Part shown: in pieces, positions 21,729 through 31,233 of the stretch
Layout: every line of letters begins with the position of its first letter
Position numbering within the stretch: position 1 is the first letter of the stretch
From: Zizania palustris
Taxonomy: Eukaryota > Streptophyta > Magnoliopsida > Poales > Poaceae
Assembly (NCBI GenBank): GCA_019279435.1
Contig: JAAALK010002125.1
Coordinates: 1 to 64,000, forward strand
Length of the DNA: 64,000 nucleotides
Direction of reading: 5' to 3'
Position numbers and translations under genes: made by a program
The notes under the pieces: model-generated
The model's input: the letters and a program-made list of their open reading frames with translations, nothing else
Told to the model about the DNA's origin: nothing
Database searches by the model: none

Positions 21729-23838
21729 TGTTTACTTGCCTCGGATCAAGAGGGGGACCGTGACCATATTCCGCCCTCCGAGCAATGGCTTGATCTCCGA
21801 AGATTGTTAGGACTCCTGCTTGTGTGGGCATCTTCATGCACAAGTAATTGTGATGCGCCACAGCTCCGAACTGGTTCAACATGCCCCGTCCAAAGATGAC
21901 ATTATAAGCGTATGGGGCATCTATCACATCAAAGATAACTTCTTCAGTCCGGGCTAATAAACCTTCTCCGAAGGTAACTTCCAGGCCTTTCTGGCCAAGT
22001 GCATCAAGCGGAGGTCCTGCGAAGCCTTGCAGAGGACGAGCCGCTGGAAGGAGATGCTTCCTGGAAATGCATAACTGATCGAAGGCTTGCACAAAAATGA
22101 TATCTACTGAACTACCTCCGTCAATTAGCACCCTTCGGACTTCAGTCCCTGCAATATCAGCAGTGATAACCAATGGATCTGCGTGCGGGAACTTAATACC
22201 AGCTGCATCCTCCGCAGAGAAAGATATCGGAACGTGAGACCACTCCGGCATTGCAGCTGCAGATGACGAAGTCCCAATATGACCTACTTCTCGAACGTAC
22301 TCTCTTCGCTGTCTCTTGGACATGCTTCCGAGGGTACCTCCTCCGAAGATAGGGAGAACTACTCTTTTTCCTCTATCTTGCCCTTCCTCTTGCTTCGGAG
22401 GTGGCATAACATTGGCCACCGGAGGGTGCCTTGCAGCATCAAAATTTTCTATCCACGCCACAGCCTGGACCGGCTCTGGGCGCGTTGCTGCTGGACTTCG
22501 GTCGGTACTGCCTCGACCCGAAGTTCTCTCCAAGTACTCTCCCCTTAGGGTAAGGATAGCCTTGCAAGTGTCAGTTGCATGGCTTCGATTTTCTCCATGA
22601 ATGCAGCAGAAAAGGGTCTAGCCCTTGCCAGCCATTTTCCCTGGCGGCCTCCAGCCGCTGGCCTTGTTCTCCGTAGACTGTGGAGCTCTTGGTGCAAACT
22701 TCTGTGGGGGTGCAATATTCAAGACTTCAGAGCGAGGGTGCTTTTGCCCTCTTCTCCGATCATGTTGTACTTCGAAGACTGGTTCCTGCGGCTGTGCCGA
22801 AGTTTTTACTTCTACTTTGACTTCTTGCAATACGGACGAAGTAGCAGCAGTCCTCCGAAGCCAACCCTCTTCTGACCTCGCATACTCCTCGAAGTATGAC
22901 ATCAACTGTGAGACTGAGGAGATGCTCTTCCGATGCAGTTTATCCAGAAGGCCTTGATGACTGACGCCTTCCCGAGCCGCATCAACCACTGAAGATGTGG
23001 ACAGCCCCCGAATTTGCGACTTCGTATGAGCGAAGCGCTTAAAATACTGCCTCAATGTTTCTCTGGGGAGCTGTTTCACCTGGAAAAGGCTTCCTGTTGA
23101 CATAGGAGGCATGAAGGTGCCCTGAAAGTTACTTATAAACTTCCTCTTCAACTGCGACCAAGAATTGATTGATCCTGGCTTCAAAGACCAGAACCATCTC
23201 AATGCCACTCCTTGAAGAGCTAACGGGAAGCACTTCGCCATAGTGTCTCTAACTCCGCCGCTAGCCTCAATCGCTAGGGCATAAGAACGCACGAACTCTC
23301 CGGGATCTTCATCTCCGGCATACTTACAGAGCTTCGAAGTTTTAAACTTTGGATCAAAGCGAACCTTCTGCAGCTCAGGATGCAATGGAGATTCATTGTC
23401 GTAAGAGGCGTTCTCCGGGGCTTCGGGATAACCAAGATCGTCGTCTTCGGGCACTTCTGGGATAGTTGGGATGGCTTGAGAGCGAAGCCTGTTCGCAGCT
23501 TCTTGTCGCCACCTTGCTACCTCAGCTTGAAGGTTGGCCATTTGAGTGGCCATATCCTCAAGGTTATCTTCATCTCCTCCGGAAGGACCTTCCGGGTCTT
23601 GAGAACTGGTAGGATCAGTTCGAATCGGGATGGAGGGTGGAGAAGTGACTCCGGGTTGTCGGAGTATGGAAGGGGTTGGCGGAGAGGCTTCGTATGCTCG
23701 AGGGATAGAAGCTCCTTCCGGAGTTTGCGGAGGGAAAGCCGAAGATCCTCCGACTTCAACTGTGTCGAAGGGTATCTCCCCGGAGATCCGAGAGGACCTT
23801 CGAGTGGGATTGCGAGGTGTGCTCCGCTTAGGAGGCAT
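21625..23838 (-). pseudogene. E1 gag and protease (broken)
   Basis: Starts ATG 23838, 44 bases after the primer site. N-terminal Pro/Ser-rich region, then the gag domain (WRQEAANRLRS, LQGVALRWFWSLKPGS, TLRQYFKRFAHTKSQIRG). CAG to TAG at 22620-22618 stops translation just before the CCIHGENRSHATNTC-type zinc finger. The frame resumes through the protease with VLIDGGSSVDIIF near 22120. A 2-nt loss in a T-run near 21695 shifts the frame before RT. E5 is the intact comparison for each lesion. Confidence 0.9.
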
Positions 23839-23881
23839 GATGTAAGAAATTGGTAGAGAACGAAGTTTTTCGGACTAGGTT

Positions 23882-23900
23882 CCCCACGGACGGCGCTAAC
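23882..23900 (-). promoter_or_regulatory. E1 primer-binding site
   Basis: On the minus strand the site reads TTAGCGCCGTCCGTGGGGA, one transition away from the E5 and E2 sites (TTGGCGCC...). Confidence 0.85.
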
Positions 23901-24395
23901 TGTTGGCGTAAAAGATTACGCTAACAGGTTTCTGTAGAAAAGAAACTAACAAATGAAGTGTTTGTGAAGCAAACTGTTCTAAGCCTCCGAAAGGATAATA
24001 ACTTAGAATAGTTCGAAAGTGTGTATTGAATAACTTGTATTCGGTCCCTATTACAAGGTGAAATGGGGGGTATTTATAGGCCCAAACATTAAGGAAAAGA
24101 CCTATTTACCCCTCTATTACAACCGACATAGTGGAAACTATTTGGTTCCCTTAATAGGGCTAAAATGGTAAAAGACTAATCTAATGAGAAAGAAGATAAG
24201 TCTTCCATCTTAGCTGGCAGAAAAGATCTTGGAGGGCTTTAGTTCGAAGATGTACTCCGAACCAATGCCTATCTTCGTTCTTCGAACCGGGTTCCGGGTA
24301 TCTTCGAAGATGATCTTCTGGGAACCTTTGAACCTGCTGACTGCCTTTATGTTGCTTCGGCAATAACCCCGAAGATGAGATATTTTCCCCCAACA
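23901..24395 (-). repeat. E1 5' LTR (495 bp)
   Basis: TGTTGG ... CAACA; a TATA box in GGCCTATAAATACCCCCC is read on the minus strand near 24078-24063. Followed by the CATGC duplication at 24396-24400. Confidence 0.94.
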
Positions 24396-24400
24396 CATGC

Positions 24401-25581
24401 CTAAGGCCTAGGATGCAGTCTCTACCAGCTTTCCCATGGCATAGCTAGCTGCAGGCTTACTGTTTCTTCTGCATAGCCTTTCGGATAGCTCTACAGGCTA
24501 TTTGCTTTTTCTTCCGCAATAGCTTCGCATTTGAGTTTTCTTGTAAATCTCTGGCATGGATCCCACTGCGTGTAAGCACTAGACTCCAGACTCTATCTCG
24601 TAAGCTTCGAAGGATCTGTTATCCGAAGTATACTTCGCTCTTGCATACTTCGCTTATGTTCGGTTCGTTTTGCAACAGCTATATGTGTGCTCTGAAGTCT
24701 GCATTTGTACTCCTCGCACAGTCTGTAGTCTTCGAACGACTAGCTTCGATTTGCACGGCCAGTAGGCTTCGATCGTGTGTCTTCAAACAGACTCCGGTTC
24801 AAAGTGTCTTGTTCCAGGTCCCACTCAGTCTGTGCTTTCCGATGTTGTGATTTGAAGTGTGTTTCTAGACTTTAGTTTCTTGTGTGAAAGCACTAGAGGT
24901 CTCCGATTCGAAGTTAGTCTGTGATTCGAAGGTCACTACTCTGGTAGTCATACTTTGCTCAGTTTGGCTTCGAAGGTTGTGTTGCAGGCTTCGATTTTTC
25001 TCTGTTAAGCTTCGAAGCTGATTTTTCTTGTGTTAAGCTTCGTAGCTTCGAAGTGTGTTTTTCGAAGTAGGATTTGGTAGCCTCACACTTCGCACTGAAG
25101 CATGCTTCGTAGTTTGCTACACTTTTCACCGAACTAGCTTCGACTTCATCAACCTTCGGCACGTCCACTACAGACTTCGTCAGCCTTCGACAAAGGACTT
25201 TGAAGCAGACTCCGGCACAACCTTTACGGGCTTCGAAGTTGTAGGCTTCGTCAAGTACCGAACTGGAGACAACCGTGAATAGTAACCTCTCATCTCCTTT
25301 TAACGTACACTCAAAGTTTTTGCTGTGATGATTTATTTCTGAGAACCTTGATCTGCCCATGTTTTAAATGTGTTGTTATTCTGCCTATTAGCATTGTATT
25401 GGTGTTTCTTTGTCTAGGACACCGGTCGTTTCTAGGCTAGATACTTTTAGGCTTTGGCGATCTGTTTATGGTTTGCTGCTAAGTCTTTTGAGGTGCGTTG
25501 GGTATTGGGAGCAGTCCATTGATTCGAAAGAATTTTTAGGCGCCCATTCACCCCCCTCTGGTCGCTACTTTCGGTCCTACA
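24401..25581 (+). mobile_element. Copia1 3' LTR, right segment
   Basis: Continues the LTR interrupted at 4535. It is rich in CTTCG/CGAAG words and ends CCCATTCACCCCCCTCTGGT-like sequence and TCGGTCCTACA. That end matches the ends of the Copia2a (27789) and Copia2b (50100) LTRs, which close the assignment. No gene seen. Confidence 0.87.
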
Positions 25582-25708
25582 CTCTTTCATGCATAATAAA
25601 GCCCAGAAACTTTCCCGCCGATACATCAAAGGCACACTTCTCGTGATTCATTTTAGCCCTTATTTCTTGCCTCTTTCTAGAAATTGACGTAGATCGGCCA
25701 CATGGTCT
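25582..25708 (-). pseudogene. Fragment of gypsy F reverse transcriptase
   Basis: The minus strand reads DHVADLRQFLERGKK and, after a frame change, KCAFDVSAGKFLGF, the segment just after the YVDD box in Ty3-gypsy RTs. It is trapped between the Copia1 LTR end (25581) and the Copia2a LTR start (25709). It has the same orientation as the F gag at 50101-51796, so it is most likely part of the same element. Confidence 0.75.
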
Positions 25709-26539
25709 TGAGTACCGAGAAACCAAGGGTTGGTTTCGGAGTCTGTGATGAGTGATTGACAGATTTGACCCTCTGATTCAAAGGGGTCCCTCCGAAGGGG
25801 TTCAGAGGTTGGTTCTCCGAAGGGGTTCGGAGGCTGTTTCACTGAAGGATTCGGTGGCTCTGGTTGCTGCAGCTGTTGCAGCGGAGTGTGCTTGTCGGAG
25901 GGGTCCGACAGTACACGATGACTGGGTTGTACCGAAGGGTTCGGTACTTTGGGCGGTACACCGGAGTGTGTATCGAAGGTTGCTAACCCGGAAAGGTCTC
26001 CGGAGTACTGGATACACTTGTCTGCTTGTCTGTGGTGCGCAGGGACTTTGGAGGCGACGGACGGTTCGTAGCAGGTGAACCTAGGTCAAGCGGGAGGCTT
26101 GATGCCAGGGGAGCAGGGAGCTCCGTCATGAAGGCTGCGAAGGGGTCGAGGTCGGACCTCGGGTCGAGGTGCGTCAGGAGAAGGCAGTAAGTGCGGAGCA
26201 TGGCTCCAGGTGAAGGTACTCCAAGACGAAGTCCTCGGAGGCGAGGCACTTCGAAGGGTACTCCGACTGGAGTGACTTCAGAGTACGGTGGATCAAGTCC
26301 TCAGCAATGAGGCAAGGTGTTCGAAGTGTGCTCCGGAGGGAGACACTCGAAGGTATACCCGATGAAGGTCTCAGAAGTCGAGGTGCATCGAAGGCATGGT
26401 CTGGGTGAGGATCATCGAGGAGTGTGCTCGGGGAGAGACACTACGATGAAGTGCTCATGGAATGCTTCATGCAGAGGCTTGGACGAAGGAGGGACTTCGA
26501 AGGGTGGTACTCCGAAGGTGGGGCTTCAGAGTGAAGCAG

Positions 26540-26745
26540 TGAAGCAGGCTTTGGAGTGAAGCAGGCTTCGGAGCGAAGCAGGCTTCTCAGTAGTGAAGCA
26601 GGCTTCGGAGTGAAAGCAGGCTTCTCAGCAGTGAAGCAGGCTTTGGAGTGAAGCAGGCTTCGGAGTGAAGCTGGCTTCTCCGTAGTGAAGCAGGCTTCGG
26701 AGCGAAGCTGGCTTATCTGCAGTGAAGCAGGCTTCGGAGCGAAGG
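26540..26745 (+). repeat. GAAGCAGGCTTC tandem array in the Copia2a LTR
   Basis: About ten units of roughly 18-40 bp built on GTGAAGCAGGCTTCGGAG with alternative TTCTCAGTAGT or TTCTCAGCAGT joints. GAAGCAGGCTTC is a near-palindrome. Absent from the matching place in the Copia2b LTR (near 48930). Confidence 0.8.
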
Positions 26746-27012
26746 CCGTTAGGCTCCAGGCTTCTCACCGAAGTTACCGCACACCTCGCGTGCGAAGGGG
26801 GGCTTCAGAAGCGTCCAAAGCTGCAAAGGTTGACAGCGTCTGCTCTGCAAAAAGCATCTGCTCTACAAAAGCTGGTACTGTCACCTCTGCAAAGCTGACA
26901 AAAGAAGCCTCCAAATAAAGTAGACTACCTGTTGTACCCCCTTGTTCTGATGAGACAAAACTGGTGTAAACCCTAGAGGTAAAGTAGTCTTTTCACAGGG
27001 CTGAATAGTTCC

Positions 27013-27020
27013 TATAAATA
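27013..27020 (+). promoter_or_regulatory. TATA box of the Copia2a LTR
   Basis: TATAAATA, about 780 bp before the LTR end and followed by CATTAACACTTTGAGCATT, which is also found after the Copia2b box (49370-49377). Confidence 0.6.
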
Positions 27021-27791
27021 GTGGAGGCCGGTCAGGTCACATTAACACTTTGAGCATTCATTTTGAGCTCCTGTACTAGCCGCCACATACTGTGTATTCA
27101 GATCTGTGAGTTCATTTTGTGTTCCCTGTTCAAGCATTGAAGCTTTGACTCTGTGTTCATTTACTGCTTGAGCTTGTATGCATACTTCTCTGCATGCTTC
27201 GGTTTCTCTGTACTCCAATTTCTTGTGAGCTTTTTTGGAGAGGTGTGTGAGAAGCCTGTTTGGGCGAAGCGTGTTTGAGCAAAGTGTGTTTTTCAGTGTG
27301 TGTTCGCTCTGTGTAAACTGGAGGCTAGACCTATCTGATTACTAGCGAAGCACTGATCGAAGCCTATTTTTCTTTTCGTGTCGAAGCCCTTAGCGAAGTC
27401 TGTTTTGTGTGCATTTAGACCTTCAAAGTACGAAGCCCAGCACTAGTTGCTGTCGCTGAGTATTTGGTCGAAGCCCGCAGAGGGAAGTTTGCTCTTGCGA
27501 AGTCTGTAGTGCGAAGCCTGCTCGAAGGCCCCTAGTGTGCGGAGCCTGCATTGACTTAGCAGAGCTGAGGTTTCGGGGTTGTGTGTGGAGCGAAGTCTTC
27601 TTGGCTTTGAACTTTTGCTCCTTGCGAAGCCTGTTTTCGGAGCTGTAAAATACCTCCGAACCAGAACTTCGAAGGCTATGTTCGAAGCCTGTTCCGCAGA
27701 AGACAGAATTAAAACAGAAGGCTATTTTTTAGTCTAACATTTTAAAAGCTCCCATTCACCCCCCTCTGGTCGCCATTTCCGGTCCAACAAT

Positions 27792-27803
27792 TGGTATCAG
27801 AGC
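27792..27803 (+). promoter_or_regulatory. Copia2a primer-binding site, initiator Met-tRNA
   Basis: TGGTATCAGAGC, two bases after the LTR; this is the classic plant Ty1-copia primer site complementary to the initiator methionine tRNA. Confidence 0.95.
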
Positions 27804-27853
27804 AGGTTAAGATCACCAGTTGACCTTAACCGGTTTTGTGATCTTTTGGCGAC

Positions 27854-30460
27854 ATGGACAGAGTTAGTAAAATACCTGGTGAATCTATAGATGCCATGTT
27901 TTCTCGCTTTGATGCAATAGTGAGTAACTTGCGGTCCAATGGGACGCTTGCTTACAATGATCATGACAGGGCTATCAAGCTTCTCTATGCTCTTGACCGT
28001 AGTATTTGGGAAGTGAAGATATCCAGCATTGAGGAGTCTGTAGGTTATGACACATTGACCTGTGATGAGCACTTCAGCAAGCTGAAGTCCACAGAGATTG
28101 CCAAGGCATCTCTTGCAATGCACAGAAACTCTTTGCCACAGCCATTGGCATTGGTTACAAGCACTAGCCGTGGCACCACTGCAGAACCAAGCACATCTGG
28201 CACTTGTGTTCTTGCAGATGGTTTTGCTTTGTCCTCCCTGGTCTCCATCACTAAGGAGCAGGTGAATACTCTGGATGATGATGAGCTTTCTCTCATTGCT
28301 AGAAGGTTCACCCATTTCACCATGAGAGACGGGATCAGAGGAGAAGTGGTTTAGTGGTTGTTTTGAGTGTGGCGACACTTCTCAAATCAAGGCCAATTGT
28401 CCTAAACTCAAGAAGAGAGATGAGAGTGAGCGCCCCAAATACCACAAAAAGGAGAGGAAACCCTTTGTGAAGGGAAAGCGCGGCAAGGTGGCTAAGAGGG
28501 TAGCCAAAGCCGCTTCCAGAGCATTTGTTGCTGCTCTCTGCGACATCGACACTTCCTCAACTAAGGAGTCGAGCTCTGAGGAGGAGGAGTCCCCAAGGAA
28601 GGAGGAGAAGAAGGACAAGAAGGGACGAGATTTCACCGGCCTTTGCTTCATGGCCGATAGCGATCACAGCGGCGATGAGCTTGACTCATCCGAGGTACCT
28701 CTATCCTATGACCAGCTTTCAATTAAACTAGATGAGTTGAATGAAGTAGTTCTTGGTCAGGATAGATTACTTGTGCAAGCCGCTAGAGAAAGAAAAGACC
28801 TTAGACTTAGGCTAGAATCTGTGTCTACTGATTATGCCATGCTTAAGTCTAGGGTTAATGATGCTGAATGTGAATCCTATACTGTTGTCATGGGTGAGCT
28901 TGCTCAGTTGCGTTATGTACATGCTCAAACTCTTTCTGAGCTTGAGACTGCACAGAAGCAACTTTTGATGGTGGATTCTAGTCATGATACAACTGAATGT
29001 ATGAACTGCCCTTTATTACGTGAGAGCATTAATTTACGTGATAAGCATGTTCATGATTTAGAGGCTAGATTGGAGAGGGCCGGTAGTTCTAAGGATGTGC
29101 AGCCTGTGTGTGACACATGCATAACCCTTAAGGACCAACTAGGCACTGCTAGAGAGCGAGCGGAGAATCTCATGACTGAAAATGAATACCTTCTTTCTGT
29201 GGTTAATAAATGCACTGAGGGAAAGGGTAGGATGGATTTGCTCTTGGCCAAGACCAAGATGTGTGCTGACAGAGCAGGGTTAGCTCTAGGATTGGGTTTT
29301 GAGAGGATTCCTTCAGACAGTGAGAACAAAACTGTTTTTACCTCACCCACTACCTTAGAGAAATAGAGAGCTCTGTTAGACACTCCTTCAGCCAAAAAGC
29401 CTACCCGGACACCAAAGAAAACCACTCCTCCTGCCAAGAAAATCCCTCCCAAGAAAACCACTCAGCAGAAGCCCAAGGAGCCTGTGAGAGTTGCTCCTAT
29501 GACCCATGAGAGTGCCGCTAGGAGAGTTTTCATTGTTCCTACTGTCAGCGGGTGGGTCACTTGGTTGGGTTCTGTTTTCGTCGCATCAAGCATGAGCGAC
29601 GCTTTCAGGCGATGAGTTTCCAGGACATGCATTACCCATCTTTAGGTATGCATGAGTCTGAGTTTTACTCTCGTCCTATTTCCGAGGCTCCTCGTGCTTC
29701 TCGGAGAGGTTTTGCTCCTCGAGGTGTTCACCATGTTTCATATGGTGGTAGACCTCGGGCGAGTAGCTTTGTACCTCGTCAGAGTAGGAGACCTCGTCAT
29801 GCTTTTAGATCGCAGCATGTAGGTAGACCTCGCACTTTGCATCATTCTTATTATCCTGTGCGTAGACAGTCTACTTTTACTATGCCTACTACTCGTATCA
29901 CTCAGTGCTGGATGCCTCATCATATCTTCACTCACCCCAGCACTGAGCGATCGAGATTTTCTTATCATGTGTAGGTGACAGATTGAGGCTTGGAGGGCAC
30001 GTGGATCATGGACTCCAGTTGTTCGTGCCATATGACCGGAGATGCAGCATGGTTCTTTAGCCTCACTACAACCAAGCAAAGGGAGCATATCACCTTCGGC
30101 AACAATCGAAGGAGTAGAGTGAAAGGTAAAGGTGTGGTAAGAATCAACTCGAATTTCACTCTCAAAGATGTTGCTTTGGTTGAAAACCTAGGATACAATT
30201 TGCTTTTTGTATCTCAGTTGCTTGATGAGGGCTTCAAAGTGCGATTCCATCGCAATACTTCGCAAGTACTCAATTCTGATGGCGTTGTTGTCTGCAAGAT
30301 TTTTAGTGTTGGGAGAGTTTTTGGAGCTGATTTTTCCGAGTCTTCTGGTTCTTCTCATTGTCTTGTTGCTCATTCGACTTCTGAGCTTTGGAAGTGGCAT
30401 AGGAGACTAGGGCATATGAGCTTTGAGTTGCTCGCTCGTCTAAGTGCCCTAGGTCTGATC
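27854..30460 (+). pseudogene. Copia2a gag and protease, truncated before the integrase core
   Basis: The reading frame opens in the middle of the usual gag domain (AMFSRFDAIVSNLRSNG), so the gag N-terminus is missing after the primer site. A CCHC knuckle CFECGDTSQIKANC follows at about 28360-28400 after a frameshift. Then come a Ser/Glu-rich stretch, a coiled coil (28700-29300), a stop at 29364, a second cysteine finger (CQRVGHLVGFC near 29560), Arg-rich sequence, and the protease with DSS in place of the catalytic DSG near 30010. The sequence stops matching Copia2b at 30460 inside the pre-integrase segment (LARLSALGLI), where E3 begins. Confidence 0.88.
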
Positions 30461-30643
30461 TGGCATCTTTCCTCCGGAGGTAGGCCTTCGGCATCCTTCT
30501 CCTGGAGGGTGGCCTCCAGAATGTCTCGGAGCCTCTGAAGGCTCTCAGCTTTCATCCACGTAGGTCCCGGCCCCACCGGCGCTGGGCTTCGGACCCCCTG
30601 GTTAGCGGGGCCCCTTCAGCTGTCGGGATTATCTCTCCCAACA
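30461..30643 (-). repeat. E3 3' LTR remnant
   Basis: The right end reads ATTATCTCTCCCAACA and is followed by GTAGCCCCTCGC, the same polypurine-tract signature (minus) as E1 and E2. Only 183 bp remain; the rest was lost at the junction with Copia2a, so its full length is unknown. Confidence 0.7.
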
Positions 30644-31233
30644 GTAGCCCCTCGCTTCTTTCCTCTCGGGAGCCCTGCGTTAAGAGAGGATGGAAGCGCA
30701 CATGATAATCCCGAGGATTTCCATAAGGAGCGCAACTTACATTGGGGTACTGGCTCGCGGCGTGAGCCCCGTTCATCTGACGCGGGGGGGGGGGGGGGCT
30801 CCGAAGCGGGCAGGCGTGATCGGACCTGGAGGCGGAGGACCGCCTCGAATCCTTCCCCCGAAGGGTTGAGAGGAGTTTGACCGGGCCTGCTGGGTACTTA
30901 CGCGCCTTTGACCGCGGGGCTCTGGCCCCGAGGAGGCGGCCAAATGCCATATGAGGCAGTTAATGCCGCGCGTGTGTAAACGGCGTTGGGGGAGGTGAAC
31001 CGCCAGTGGGCCGCCGTGCCCCGATGTGCCAGTTTGGCCTTAAATGCGGGTGCCATGCAACTGCCGCGTTCATACGCTGAACAAATGGAAAGAGAACCGA
31101 CGGCCCCGCGCTTAAATATCTCCCGTCGCGCGCACGGTTCTCCCTTGTTCACTTCACCGCGCACACTCTAGCCACCTCAGACAGCACCCGTCTAGCTCCC
31201 TGAGCGCTAGCCCTTCTCTCACCTTCTTGCGCA
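30644..31233 (+). promoter_or_regulatory. E3 sequence upstream of its antisense gene
   Basis: Non-coding. It includes a G-run of about 14 near 30785-30798 and a possible TATA-like TTAAATAT at 31112-31119, 115-122 bp before the ATG at 31234. That spacing matches the TATA boxes of subfamily A. No other gene seen. Confidence 0.5.

Larger units (their letters stand above)
4536..24395 (-). mobile_element. E1: full-length Tat-type Ty3-gypsy element, interrupted by E2 and a solo LTR
   Basis: Bounded by LTRs at 4536-5029 (3') and 23901-24395 (5'), and by the 5-bp duplication CATGC (4531-4535 and 24396-24400). On the minus strand the order is LTR, primer site, gag, protease, RT, RNase H, integrase, repeat spacer, antisense gene, polypurine tract, LTR. 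E2 (5181-12636) and a 911-bp solo LTR (14018-14928) are later insertions. The two LTRs differ by about six substitutions and one indel by eye (about 1.2%). At a commonly used grass rate of 1.3e-8 per site per year this suggests roughly half a million years. All coding parts carry stops or frameshifts. Confidence 0.93.
25709..27789 (+). mobile_element. Copia2a 5' LTR (2081 bp)
   Basis: Starts TGAG (with a 7-bp insertion relative to Copia2b), ends TCCGGTCCAACA, and is followed by the Met-tRNA primer site. TATA box at 27013-27020. Contains a short array of GAAGCAGGCTTCGGAGTGAA-like units (26540-26745) that Copia2b lacks. The 5 bases before it (GGTCT) do not match those after the Copia2b LTR (GATTT), so the two LTRs do not belong to one insertion. 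Confidence 0.9.

Noticed and set aside
24600..25260. A gene in the right part of the Copia1 LTR
   Set aside because: Short frames only, in sequence shown to be LTR by its conserved 3' end and by the E1 target duplication on its left.
30461..30643. Complete 183-bp LTR beginning TG and ending CA
   Set aside because: The related elements start TGTTG, the TG here falls exactly at the breakpoint with copia, and there is no target duplication; a truncated LTR is more likely.
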